64,000 nt of DNA from Variovorax boronicumulans (GTDB lineage: Bacteria; Pseudomonadota; Gammaproteobacteria; Burkholderiales; Burkholderiaceae_C), in the NCBI RefSeq assembly GCF_019352895.1, contig NZ_JAAAFX010000008.1, forward strand, positions 62,001-126,000, in the 5' to 3' direction. Below, piece after piece: positions 16,256-25,088 of the stretch (positions are counted from its first letter, which is position 1; each line of letters starts with the position of its first letter). The notes beneath the pieces were generated by a model. The model was not told where the DNA came from. It did not search any database and saw only the letters and a list, made by a program, of their open reading frames with translations. Both the position numbers and the translations under genes were made by a program.

Positions 16256-17785
16256 ATGAGTCTGTCTTTGGTGCAAAGCCGTGCGCTGCTGGGGCTTGAA
16301 GCCGCCAGTGTCACCGTCGAGGTGCATCTGGCCAACGGCCTGCCCAGCTTCACGCTGGTGGGCCTGGCCGAAGTCGAGGTCAAGGAAGCGCGCGAGCGCG
16401 TGCGCTCCGCCATCCAGAACGCCGGGCTGGAGTTTCCCCACAACAAACGCATCACGGTGAACCTCGCACCGGCCGACCTGCCCAAGGACTCGGGCCGCTT
16501 CGATCTGCCGATCGCGCTCGGCATCCTGGCGGCCAGCGGCCAGATCGAGACGGCCCGGCTGGCCGGCCACGAATTCGCGGGTGAGCTCTCACTCTCGGGC
16601 CATCTGCGGCCGGTGCGGGGCGCGCTGGCCATGGCCTTGGCGCTGCACACGCGGGGCGTGGCGACCCGCCTGGTCTTGCCCGCCGACAGCGCGCAGGAAG
16701 CCGCGCTGGTGCCCGGCGCCGAGGTCTACGGCGCGCAGCACCTGCTCGACGTGGTCGGCCAGTTCCTGCCGCAGCCCGAAGGCGCGCCCGACGCACCGGC
16801 CGCCGAAGGCTGGGCGCGCGTCCAGCCCCGGCTGGGCGTGCCGGCCGCGCCCGGCCCCGACCTGGCCGACGTCAAGGGCCATGCGGGCATCAAGCGCGCG
16901 CTCGAGATCGCAGCGGCCGGCCAGCACGGCCTGCTGATGGTGGGCCCGCCGGGTTCGGGCAAGTCGATGCTGGCCCAGCGCTTCGCCGGCCTGCTGCCGC
17001 CCATGACGGTCGACGAGGCGCTGGAGAGCGCCGCCATCGCCAGCCTCGGCGGCCGCTTCGCCCTCGAGCGCTGGATGTGCCGCCCGACGGCCAGCCCGCA
17101 CCACACGGCCAGCGCGGTGGCGCTGGTGGGCGGCGGTTCGCCCCCGCGGCCGGGCGAGATCTCCATGGCGCACCAGGGCGTGCTCTTTCTCGACGAATTC
17201 CCCGAGTTCGCGCGCACCGCGCTCGAGGCGCTGCGCGAGCCGCTCGAGACCGGCACGATCACCATCGCGCGGGCCGCACGGCGCGCCGAATTCCCGGCGC
17301 GCTTCCAATTGATCGCCGCGATGAACCCCTGCCCCTGCGGCTTCCTGGGCTCGGCCCTCAAGGCCTGCCGCTGCACGCCCGACCAGATCGCCCGCTACCA
17401 GGGCAAGCTCAGCGGGCCGCTGCTCGACCGCATCGACCTGCATGTCGAAGTGCCGGCCGTCGCGCCGCAGCAGCTGCTCGATGCCGCGCCGGGCGAGTCG
17501 ACCGCCGCCATCCGCGCACGGGTCGTGGCTGCGCGCGAGCGCGCGATGGCGCGCCAGGGCACGCCCAACCAGGCGCTGCAGGGCACGGCCATCGACCGCC
17601 ATGCGGCGCTGACCGCCGACGGGCTGCAACTGCTCTACACGGCGTCGAGCCGGCTGGGCTGGTCGGCGCGCAGCACGCACCGCGCGCTCAAGGTGGCGCG
17701 CACCATCGCCGACCTGGCGGGCGCCGAGGCGGTGCAGCCGGCGCACGTGGCCGAAGCCGTGCAGTACCGACGCGCGCTGCGCTGA
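16256..17785 (+). CDS. comM: ComM/YifB-family Mg-chelatase-like ATPase
   Basis: 509 residues. The N-terminal Lon-like domain starts SLSLVQSRALLGLEA. The AAA+ core has Walker A GPPGSGKS near residue 227 and Walker B VLFLDEFPEF near residue 312. A cysteine cluster NPCPCGFLG with KACRC and the sensor stretch LSGPLLDRIDLHVEVP follow. ComM is a hexameric branch-migration helicase that supports natural transformation. The ATG at 16256 has GGGAG just upstream. It is divergent from the porin-glnK-amtB unit, so the enhancer sites lie in its own upstream region. Confidence 0.92.
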   Translation: MSLSLVQSRALLGLEAASVTVEVHLANGLPSFTLVGLAEVEVKEARERVRSAIQNAGLEFPHNKRITVNLAPADLPKDSGRFDLPIALGILAASGQIETARLAGHEFAGELSLSGHLRPVRGALAMALALHTRGVATRLVLPADSAQEAALVPGAEVYGAQHLLDVVGQFLPQPEGAPDAPAAEGWARVQPRLGVPAAPGPDLADVKGHAGIKRALEIAAAGQHGLLMVGPPGSGKSMLAQRFAGLLPPMTVDEALESAAIASLGGRFALERWMCRPTASPHHTASAVALVGGGSPPRPGEISMAHQGVLFLDEFPEFARTALEALREPLETGTITIARAARRAEFPARFQLIAAMNPCPCGFLGSALKACRCTPDQIARYQGKLSGPLLDRIDLHVEVPAVAPQQLLDAAPGESTAAIRARVVAARERAMARQGTPNQALQGTAIDRHAALTADGLQLLYTASSRLGWSARSTHRALKVARTIADLAGAEAVQPAHVAEAVQYRRALR

Positions 17786-17804
17786 GCGCGCCGGCCGGGT
17801 CCTC

Positions 17805-18989
17805 TCAGAGCAGCCCGCGCTTGGCCAGGTTGCGCATCAGCGCCGTGATGCCGAAGGTCCAGCGCGGCGCCTGGTCGGCGTGCACCACGCGGTTGACCAG
17901 CGCGCCGAGTTCGGGCGCCGAGATGGTCACCTGGTCGCCCACCACGTGCGTGAAGCCCTGGCCCGGGCCGTGGCGGTCCTGCGTGGGCGCGAACATGGTG
18001 CCCAGGAACAGCATCAGGCCGTCGGGATAGTCGTGGTGCTCGCCGATGGCCTGGCCGACCAGGTCGAGCGGGTCGCGGCTGATCTTCGACAACGAGCTCG
18101 CGCCTTCGAGCGTGAAGCCCTCGGGGCCCCGGACCTTGAGCGCCACCGTGATGCGCCGCACCTCGTCGATGCCGAAGCCGGCATCGAACAAGCGGATGAA
18201 GGGGCCGATCGCGCAGGAAGCGTTGTTGTCCTTGGCCTTGCCCAGCAGCAGCGCGCTGCGGCCTTCGAAGTCGCGCAGGTTGACGTCGTTGCCCAGGGCC
18301 GCGCCCAGGGTCTGGCCGCGGCTGTTGACGGCCAGCACCACCTCGGGCTCGGGGTTGTTCCAGACCGAACCTGCATGGATACCCACGTCGGCGCCGGTGC
18401 CCACGGCCGCCAGCACCGGGGCCTTGGTGAAGATCTCGGCGTCGGGGCCGATGCCGACCTCGAGGTACTGCGACCAGGCGCCCTGCGCGATCAGCACCTC
18501 CTTCACGCGCGCCGCCTCGGGCGAGCCCGGCACGATGCCCGCGAGGTTGTCGCCGAGCACGCTGCCCAGCGCCTGGCGCGTGGCCTCGGCGCGCGAGGCG
18601 TCGCCGCGGGCCTGTTCCTCGATCACGCGTTCGAGCAGGCTCTCGACGAAGGTCACGCCGCTGGCCTTGACGGCCTGCAGGTCGCAGGGCGCGAGCAGCC
18701 AGGGCTGCGTGGCGTCGCGGGCGCTCTCGTCGCTGTTGGCGATCACCTCCGCCAGCGCGGCGATGCGCGGCGCGATGCCGTCTTCCAGCGCCGCACGCAC
18801 CGCGACCGCCGGCGCATCGCCTTCGAGCAGCTGGCTCATGGTGGGCGCCACGCGCGACAGGTCGTGCAGATGGTCGCCATGCACCGCGACCAGCACCGGC
18901 CCGACGTCGGGCAGCCAGATCCGGCCGACCAGCGTGGCGGTCGCGGCGTCGCGCGGGAGGGCGGAAGAAGGATCGAGGGCAAGGGGCAT
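17805..18989 (-). CDS. Fumarylacetoacetate hydrolase family protein, long form
   Basis: 394 residues, longer than the usual 280-residue FAH enzymes. The FAH fold is seen in VGTGADVGIHAGSVWNNPEPEVVLAV and GNDVNLRDFEGRSALLLGKAKDNNASCAIGP (both given as landmarks at about residues 200 and 235). This long subgroup resembles 2-keto-3-deoxy-pentonate dehydratases such as the Caulobacter XylX type, so a sugar-acid dehydratase is a reasonable guess. No sugar-acid genes are adjacent. It converges with comM, 19 bp apart. Confidence 0.8.
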   Translation of the reverse strand: MPLALDPSSALPRDAATATLVGRIWLPDVGPVLVAVHGDHLHDLSRVAPTMSQLLEGDAPAVAVRAALEDGIAPRIAALAEVIANSDESARDATQPWLLAPCDLQAVKASGVTFVESLLERVIEEQARGDASRAEATRQALGSVLGDNLAGIVPGSPEAARVKEVLIAQGAWSQYLEVGIGPDAEIFTKAPVLAAVGTGADVGIHAGSVWNNPEPEVVLAVNSRGQTLGAALGNDVNLRDFEGRSALLLGKAKDNNASCAIGPFIRLFDAGFGIDEVRRITVALKVRGPEGFTLEGASSLSKISRDPLDLVGQAIGEHHDYPDGLMLFLGTMFAPTQDRHGPGQGFTHVVGDQVTISAPELGALVNRVVHADQAPRWTFGITALMRNLAKRGLL

Positions 18990-19202
18990 GGTGTGTCTCT
19001 GGAATCTTGGAATGGAAGAACGCGACGCGCGCGGACGAAGGCCCGGGCGGCGCAGTCCGCAACGATAACGCCTGCCCTTGGACCTGCGAAGCGAGGGGCT
19101 TTGGCGAGCGCGTTTGCGCTGCATCATCTGCTGCCTTCGCGCCATGCGCACAATCGACCCTTCTGCGCGCGCCGCACCCCCCTCTCTTCCGCACCGACAC
19201 CC

Positions 19203-20111
19203 ATGCTTGGATTCCTCCCCCCGTTCGTCCGCGGCGTCATCGCCGGCCTGCTGCTGGTGATCAACACGCTGTTCTGGTGTGCGCTGCTGCTGTTGCTCTC
19301 CCTGGTCAAGCTGCTGCTGCCCTTCGCCGCGGTGCGCCGCGGCATCGACCCGCTGCTCAACGCCATCGCCACCGCCTGGATCGCCTGCAACAGCGGCTGG
19401 ATGCGGCTCACGCAGCGCACCACCTGGGACGTGCAGGGCGTCGAGGGCCTGGCCTACCGCGGCTGGTACCTGGTGAATGCCAACCACCAGTCCTGGGTCG
19501 ACATCTTCGTGCTGCAGCACACGATGAACCGGCGCATCCCGCTGCTCAAGTTCTTCCTCAAGCAGCAACTCATCTACGTGCCGGTGATCGGCCTGGCCTG
19601 GTGGGCGCTGGACTTCCCCTTCATGAAGCGCCATTCGAAGGCCGACCTGCGCAAGAACCCCGCGCTGCGCGGCCAGGACCGCGAGACCACGCGCCGCGCC
19701 TGCGAGAAGTTCGCGCTGGTGCCCACCAGCGTGATGAACTTCGCCGAAGGCACGCGCTTCACCGCGGCCAAGCACCAGGGCCAGTCCTCGCCCTACCGCC
19801 ACCTGCTCAAGCCCAAGGCCGGCGCGCTGGCGCTGGCGCTGGACGCGATGGGCGAGAAGTTCCAGTCGCTGATCGACGTGACCATCGTCTATCCCGACCG
19901 CGTGCCCAGCTTCTGGGACTTCCTCTGCGGCCGCACGACGCGCGTGATGCTGCGTGCGCGCGAGGTGCCGATTCCGGCCGAACTGAGCCGCGGCGACTAC
20001 GAGGCCGACTCGACCTTCCGCGGCAGCTTCCACCGCTGGCTGGCCGACATCTGGGCCTTCAAGGACGCGCAGATCGAGACGATGCTCGCGTCCGCGAAGA
20101 ACAAGCGTTAA
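19203..20111 (+). CDS. PlsC-type acyltransferase (YihG-like)
   Basis: 302 residues. An N-terminal membrane segment (about residues 10-40) precedes the acyltransferase domain with the HX4D motif NHQSWVD near residue 97 and the substrate motif FAEGTRF near residue 180. The long C-terminal part with RVPSFWDFLCGR matches the YihG subgroup of 1-acylglycerol-3-phosphate acyltransferases. It likely acylates lysophosphatidic acid or similar at the inner membrane. Its stop overlaps the nicB stop on the other strand by three bases. No clear ribosome-binding site precedes the chosen ATG. Confidence 0.88.
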   Translation: MLGFLPPFVRGVIAGLLLVINTLFWCALLLLLSLVKLLLPFAAVRRGIDPLLNAIATAWIACNSGWMRLTQRTTWDVQGVEGLAYRGWYLVNANHQSWVDIFVLQHTMNRRIPLLKFFLKQQLIYVPVIGLAWWALDFPFMKRHSKADLRKNPALRGQDRETTRRACEKFALVPTSVMNFAEGTRFTAAKHQGQSSPYRHLLKPKAGALALALDAMGEKFQSLIDVTIVYPDRVPSFWDFLCGRTTRVMLRAREVPIPAELSRGDYEADSTFRGSFHRWLADIWAFKDAQIETMLASAKNKR

Positions 20112-23100
20112 GGCGGCGCGGCCGCGCGCACGCGCGCCACATCCTTCGCCAGTTCGGGCCAAGGCGCGGCCTGCGGCGCGAAGCGCGCGCGCATGTAGCC
20201 GGCCAGCTCGGCGATCTGCGCATCGTCGAGCGCCTCGCGGAAGGCGGGCATGAAGCCGATGTCCTTCGAGGCCGGCTCACGCACCCCGTCGAGGATGGTG
20301 CGCAGCAGGTTGTCGGGCCGGTCGCTCGTGAGGTTGCTGTTGAGCGCGAGCGGCGCGTTCACGCCCAGCAGCGTCGGGCCGTCGCCATCGTGGTGGCAGG
20401 CCGCGCAGGCGTTGTCGAACAGGCGCTGCGGCGCGCCCATCAGACGGCCCTTGTTGGCGGCCGCGGCCTGCACGGCCTGCGTGGCGAGCGCCTGCGGGTC
20501 GGGCACCGCGGGGTTGAAGGAGGCGAGGTAGGTGCTCATCGCGCGGATGTCGGCATCGGGCACCTGGGCCAGCTCGCGCACCACCTCGGCCATCGGCCCG
20601 CCGGCGGTGCCGTGCGCAGGCGCGTGGCCGTTGCGCAGGTAGCGGTAGAGCGACTCGGCATCCCAGGGCACGGCCGACTTCGAGCGGCCGGTGAGGGCGG
20701 GCGCTTCCCAGCCGTCGGCCATCGCACCCGACAGGAAGGCGCTGCCGCCCTGCTCCGCGCCCAGCGCATTGCGCGGCGTGTGGCAGGCGCCGCAATGGCC
20801 CAGGCCGTTGACCAGGTAGGCGCCGCGGTTCCATTCGGCGCTCTGCGTGGCGACCGGCGCATAGGGCGCGGGATCGTGGAACAGCGCGTTCCAGCCGGCC
20901 ATCAGCGGTCGCACGCTGTAGGGGAATTTCAGATCCGACTTCGGCGTCGCGGCGACCACCGGCGCCAGCGACATGAAGTAGGCGTAGAGCGCCTGCAGGT
21001 CGTCGTCGGTGGTCTTGGCGAAGGCCGTGTACGGAAAGGCCGGGTACAGGTGGTGGCCGTCGCGCGAGACGCCCTCGCGCATCGCACGCTGGAAGGCGCT
21101 GAAGGACCAGCGGCCCAGGCCGGTCTCGGGATCGGGCGTGAGGTTGGTGGTGTAGATCGTGCCGAAGGGCGTGTCCATCGCGCGGCCTCCCGCATTGGGC
21201 GTGCCGCCGGCGGTCGTGTGGCACACCGCGCAGTCGCCCATCGCCGCGAGCACGCGGCCGCGCTCGACGGTGACGGCGCTGTAGACCGGCGCGGTGAGCG
21301 ACACCGGCGCGATGGCCGAGCGCCAGCCCAGCAGCCCGGCGACCACGCTGAGGCCGCCGATGACGAGGGCGGCGCCGGTGGCCCAGACGCCCTTGCGTTG
21401 CGGCCAAGGCATGTCTGCCTTGCTCCTTCCCCCTTTGGGGGAAGGCGGGGATGGGGGCGGCACCGCCTCGCCCTGCCCAGGCCGCAGGCCCCCACCCCCG
21501 CCCTCCCCCGGAGGGGGAGGGAGTGAAGCCCGGTTCAATGCGGCCAGCACCGTCTCCGGCGTGAACGGCGGCGACCGGAAGCGCACACCCGTCGCATCGA
21601 AGATCGCGTTCGCGATCGCGGCCGTGCCCGGCACCGAGGACGATTCGCCCGCGCCGAGCGGCGCCTCGCCCTGGCGCGGCATGTGCATCACCTCGATCAC
21701 CGGCACCTGGCGGAAGTTGAGGATCGGGTAGCCGCCCCACTCGCGGTTGGCCACCACGCCCGAGGCCGGCCGGCCCACCATGACTTCACCGGCGGGCGCG
21801 CCGCCGGCCTGCTGCGGCGCGAAGCGCACCTCTTCCATCAGCGCGCGGCTGGTGGTCTGGATCACGTTGCCGTGGATCTGGTGCTCGACGCCCGCGGGGT
21901 TGACCATCATCCCGGCGTCGTGCCCCACCACCACGCGGCGCACATGCACCTCGCCGGTCACGCGGTTGACCTCCACGTCGGCCACCCAGGCGGCCCAGGC
22001 CGCGCCGAAGCCCGGCCACTTGCTGTGGATGTAGCGCGCATACGCGAAGCCCTGGCCGAACAGGATGTCGCCGCCCTCGCCCAGCCCACCGTCCGCGTTC
22101 TCCTGCGGCCCGGTGCGCATGCGCCAGCCGGCCTTCTGCGCCGTGGCCTGCACCAGCTCGGCGGCGCGCGGGTCGTGCAGGTGGCGCAGCCGGAACTGCA
22201 CCGGATCGACGCCGGCCGCGGTCGCGAGTTCGTCGATGTACGACTCGTGCGCGAAGGAGCTGGGCAGTGCCGACACACCGCGCAGCCACGAGGCACGCAC
22301 GATCGGCGCCATGTCGTTGACCTTCACCCGCAGGTTGTCGACCGTGTAGGGCGGGCGCGCGGTGCGGTCGCCCATCTCGTAGGCCTGCGCCACCGGCTCG
22401 ACCGTGCGCGTGAGCAGCAGCGCCAGCGTGGGCGCGCCGTTCGACGGGTACGAAGTCTCGAAGTCGTAGCCCGCGATGCCGCCCTCGGCGTCGAGGCCGC
22501 CGTTGACCTCCATCAACTGCGCGGCGCCCTTGGGCTCCCACGCGTGTTCCTGCTCGCGCGAGAGCTGCACCCGCACCGGCGCGCCGGCCGCGCGCGCCAG
22601 CAACGCGGCGTCGGCCGCCACGTCGTCGGCGCCGTTGCGGCCGTAGCAGCCCGCGGCCTCCATGCGCACCACGTCGATCTGCAGGTCCTGCAGGCCCATG
22701 AGTTTGGCCAGGTCGGCGCGCAGCACATGCGGGTTCTGCGAACCGGCCCACACCTTGAGCTGGAAACCGTCGGCCGCGTCGGCGCGCCAGTCGGCCAGCG
22801 CGCACGACGGCCCGATCGACGCATGCATCTGGTAGGGCCACACATAGGTGCGCCGCATCGGCTGCGCGGCGCGCGCCAGGGCGCCGTCGACATCGCCGTC
22901 GTCGACCAAGAGGCGCTGCGTCGCGGGGTTGTCGCGCAAGGCCTGCGCCACGTCCGACAGGTCGGGCATGCCGGGCCAGGCCTTCCAGCGCACGCGCAGT
23001 TCGCGCATCGCCTGCTCGGCGTGTTCCTCGCGCTCGGCCACCACGCCGACGAAGTCGCGCAGCACCACCACCGCGCGGATGCCGGGGATGTGCGCGATCG

Positions 23101-23860
23101 AGGCCTCGTCGACCGACTCCAGCGTGTTGCCGATGTAGTCGCCGTGGTCCGCGCCCGCATAGGGCGGGCGCACCACGCGGCCGTGCAGCATGCCGGGCAC
23201 GCGCATGTCGTGCACGAACACCAGCTCGCCCGCGAGCTTGGCCGGGATGTCGACGCGCGACTGCCGCGTGCCGACCAGCCTGTAGTCTGCCGCGTCCTTG
23301 AGCGGCGCATGGAGGTCGAGCGTGAGCACGGTGCGCTGGCCCGCGACCAGCGCGCCGATGGGCAGGCGCTGTGCCGCGTCGGCCTTGACGCTGACCACGC
23401 CGTCGTCGATGCGCAGCGCATCCACCGCCACGCCGAAGTACGCGGCCGCGCGCGCCAGCAGCCAGGCGCGCGCCTGCGCCGCGGCGGCACGCAAGGGCAC
23501 GGCGTGGATCTGGATCGAGGCGCTGGCGATGGTGGCGCCCTGGTTGGGCGCGCGCGCCGTGTCGCCCAGCACCATGTTCAAGGCACCGAGCGGCACGTCG
23601 AGCTCTTCGGCCGCGATCTGCGCCAGCGCGGTGCGGATGCCCGTGCCCAGGTCGACGTGGCCGTTGAGGGCGGTCACGCTGCCGTCGTCCCACACCGCGA
23701 TCAGGATCTCGTCGCCCTCGGCCGGGTTGCCCGCGACCGCGATCGGCTGCCCCTTGGCCGGCGCCATCGGCGGCGGCGTGGGCCGGCTCACGACCAGCAC
23801 GCCCTCGGCCGAGAGGAAGTCGCCGCGGGTGTGCGGCAGGTCGGCGCGCCGCGCGCTCAT
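20108..23860 (-). CDS. nicB: Nicotinate dehydrogenase large subunit, molybdopterin plus triple cytochrome c (NicB-like)
   Basis: 1250 residues. Residues 1 to about 775 form a xanthine-oxidase-family molybdopterin domain (LNGHVDLGTGIRTALAQIAA near residue 60; ENADGGLGEGG; an insertion-type C-terminal half). Residues about 780-812 are a Pro/Gly-rich linker encoded by a repeat. A membrane segment follows at about 822-845, then three c-haem motifs: CAVCH at 877, CGACH at 1023 and CAACH at 1152. This is the NicB layout of Pseudomonas putida nicotinate dehydrogenase, which with NicA makes 6-hydroxynicotinate and delivers electrons to cytochromes. The start overlaps the nicA stop as ATGA. Isoquinoline oxidoreductase is the alternative; the neighbours favour nicotinate. 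Confidence 0.85.
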   Translation of the reverse strand: MSARRADLPHTRGDFLSAEGVLVVSRPTPPPMAPAKGQPIAVAGNPAEGDEILIAVWDDGSVTALNGHVDLGTGIRTALAQIAAEELDVPLGALNMVLGDTARAPNQGATIASASIQIHAVPLRAAAAQARAWLLARAAAYFGVAVDALRIDDGVVSVKADAAQRLPIGALVAGQRTVLTLDLHAPLKDAADYRLVGTRQSRVDIPAKLAGELVFVHDMRVPGMLHGRVVRPPYAGADHGDYIGNTLESVDEASIAHIPGIRAVVVLRDFVGVVAEREEHAEQAMRELRVRWKAWPGMPDLSDVAQALRDNPATQRLLVDDGDVDGALARAAQPMRRTYVWPYQMHASIGPSCALADWRADAADGFQLKVWAGSQNPHVLRADLAKLMGLQDLQIDVVRMEAAGCYGRNGADDVAADAALLARAAGAPVRVQLSREQEHAWEPKGAAQLMEVNGGLDAEGGIAGYDFETSYPSNGAPTLALLLTRTVEPVAQAYEMGDRTARPPYTVDNLRVKVNDMAPIVRASWLRGVSALPSSFAHESYIDELATAAGVDPVQFRLRHLHDPRAAELVQATAQKAGWRMRTGPQENADGGLGEGGDILFGQGFAYARYIHSKWPGFGAAWAAWVADVEVNRVTGEVHVRRVVVGHDAGMMVNPAGVEHQIHGNVIQTTSRALMEEVRFAPQQAGGAPAGEVMVGRPASGVVANREWGGYPILNFRQVPVIEVMHMPRQGEAPLGAGESSSVPGTAAIANAIFDATGVRFRSPPFTPETVLAALNRASLPPPPGEGGGGGLRPGQGEAVPPPSPPSPKGGRSKADMPWPQRKGVWATGAALVIGGLSVVAGLLGWRSAIAPVSLTAPVYSAVTVERGRVLAAMGDCAVCHTTAGGTPNAGGRAMDTPFGTIYTTNLTPDPETGLGRWSFSAFQRAMREGVSRDGHHLYPAFPYTAFAKTTDDDLQALYAYFMSLAPVVAATPKSDLKFPYSVRPLMAGWNALFHDPAPYAPVATQSAEWNRGAYLVNGLGHCGACHTPRNALGAEQGGSAFLSGAMADGWEAPALTGRSKSAVPWDAESLYRYLRNGHAPAHGTAGGPMAEVVRELAQVPDADIRAMSTYLASFNPAVPDPQALATQAVQAAAANKGRLMGAPQRLFDNACAACHHDGDGPTLLGVNAPLALNSNLTSDRPDNLLRTILDGVREPASKDIGFMPAFREALDDAQIAELAGYMRARFAPQAAPWPELAKDVARVRAAAPP
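21425..21521. repeat. Paired inverted GC-rich repeat inside the nicB coding region
   Basis: Two perfect 9-bp-stem hairpins, at 21425-21445 (C/T-rich arm, TTT loop) and 21501-21521 (GGA loop), flank an inner inverted pair (GGGGATGGGGGC at 21447 and GCCCCCACCCCCG at 21488). The layout resembles paired REP (BIME) elements. It is read through in frame and encodes about 33 Pro/Gly-rich residues between the molybdopterin and cytochrome parts of NicB. Confidence 0.7.
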
Positions 23861-24333
23861 GCCGCGCCGCCGGCGATGCGTTCGGCCGCGAGCTGCACCG
23901 CGCGCACGATCTCGACGTGCGTGCCGCAGCGGCAGAAGTTGCCCGAGAGTTCGGCGCGGATGCGCGCCTCGCTGGGCTGCGGCTCGCGCGCCAGCAGGGC
24001 CGCGGCCTGCATCACCATGCCGTTGAGACAGTAGCCGCATTGGGCGGCCTGCGCGTCTTCGAAGGCTTGCTGCACGGGGTGCCAGTGGGCGCGCGAACCG
24101 AGTCCTTCCAAGGTCGTGATCTCGCGCCCCTCCACGCCATGCGCCGGAATCACGCAGCTGCGCGCCGCCACGCCGTCGACCCACACGGTGCAGGCGCCGC
24201 ACTGGCCGAGCCCGCAGCCGTACTTCGGCCCGTTGAGGCCGAGTTCGTTGCGCAGCACATGGAGCAGCGTCGCCTCGTGCGACACGGCCAGCGTGGTCGC
24301 GCGCGAGTTGACGACGAGGGCGAGTTCGACCAA
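23857..24333 (-). CDS. nicA: Nicotinate dehydrogenase small [2Fe-2S] subunit (NicA-like)
   Basis: 158 residues, the normal length for the iron-sulfur subunit of xanthine-oxidase-family enzymes. The plant-type [2Fe-2S] site is CGLGQCGAC plus a later Cys (RSC), and the second site is CGYC with CRC. It passes electrons from the molybdopterin centre of NicB towards the haems. The start is a TTG at 24333, set by the reading frame and family N-terminus. It lies 13 bp behind the nicotinamidase and overlaps nicB by four bases. Confidence 0.88.
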   Translation of the reverse strand: MVELALVVNSRATTLAVSHEATLLHVLRNELGLNGPKYGCGLGQCGACTVWVDGVAARSCVIPAHGVEGREITTLEGLGSRAHWHPVQQAFEDAQAAQCGYCLNGMVMQAAALLAREPQPSEARIRAELSGNFCRCGTHVEIVRAVQLAAERIAGGAA

Positions 24334-24346
24334 CGCAGCGCCTGGC

Positions 24347-25054
24347 CTAGCCGATGTCCGAGGACTGGATGCGCTTCACGCCCTTGGACGCCATCTGCTT
24401 CCAGGCCGCGGCCAGCGAACCGTTGAGGTCGATGCCGCGCGTCGCGTCCTCGATCACGTAGGCGTCGAAGCCGGCCTTGCGCGCATCCATCGCGGTCCAG
24501 GCGACGCAGAAGTCGGTGGCCAGGCCGGTGACGAACACGGTCTTGATGCCGCGCGCCTTGAGGTAGCCGGCCAGGCCGGTCGCAGTCTTGTGGTCGGCTT
24601 CCTCGAAGGCCGAGTAGCTGTCCATCTCCTTGTGGAAGCCCTTGCGGATGATCAGCTGCGCGGTCGGCACCTTGAGCTCCTTGCCCAGCGCGGCGTCCTC
24701 GGTGCCCTGCACGCAGTGGTCGGGCCACAGCACCTGCGTGCCGTAGTTGAGCTTGGTGGTCTCGAAGGGCTTCTTGCCCGAATAGGTGCTCGCGAAGGAG
24801 GCATGGCCCGCGGTGTGCCAGTCCTGCGTGACCACGATGTTCTCGAACGACGGCGCCAGCGCGTTGATCACCGGGATCACCTCGTTGCCGCCCTTGACCG
24901 CGAGCGTGCCGCCTTCGAGGAAGCAGTTCTGCACGTCGACCACGATCAGCGCGGCCTTGCCGCCGGGCTTGAGCTTGCCCGCGGCGAAGAGCTGCGGCGA
25001 CAGCGCGACCAGCCCGAGGGCGGCGCCGGCTTGGAGAACGGTTCTGCGGTGCAT
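24347..25054 (-). CDS. Exported nicotinamidase (isochorismatase-like)
   Basis: 235 residues. Catalytic triad D40 (IVVDVQNCF), K138 (IIRKGFHKE) and C183 (GLATDFCVAW), and metal ligands D78, H80 and H84 in QDWHTAGH, all as in PncA-type nicotinamidases. An N-terminal MHRRTVLQAGAALGL with cleavage near LFAA is a Tat-type signal, unlike cytoplasmic PncA. The protein therefore probably hydrolyses nicotinamide to nicotinate and ammonia in the periplasm. It sits between the ABC transporter genes and nicAB in one operon, which fits feeding nicotinate to the pathway. Confidence 0.85.
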   Translation of the reverse strand: MHRRTVLQAGAALGLVALSPQLFAAGKLKPGGKAALIVVDVQNCFLEGGTLAVKGGNEVIPVINALAPSFENIVVTQDWHTAGHASFASTYSGKKPFETTKLNYGTQVLWPDHCVQGTEDAALGKELKVPTAQLIIRKGFHKEMDSYSAFEEADHKTATGLAGYLKARGIKTVFVTGLATDFCVAWTAMDARKAGFDAYVIEDATRGIDLNGSLAAAWKQMASKGVKRIQSSDIG

Positions 25055-25088
25055 GGTGGAACTCCTGACGAGGTGATGAGGAAGGGGA

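Noticed and set aside
21412..21425. Separate cytochrome c gene starting at the ATG at 21412
   Set aside because: No stop codon separates it from the molybdopterin part, no ribosome-binding site is visible, and a fused layout is known for NicB. It stays a minor alternative.
21683..24034. Plus-strand open frame of about 780 codons opposite nicB
   Set aside because: Antisense of the molybdopterin domain. Composition is Arg/His/Gly/Val-rich with no recognisable fold.
20108..25054. Isoquinoline 1-oxidoreductase as the substrate assignment for the molybdenum enzyme
   Set aside because: The sequence family overlaps, but the nicotinamidase, hydroxynicotinate reductase and enamidase homologues in the same locus make nicotinate far more likely.
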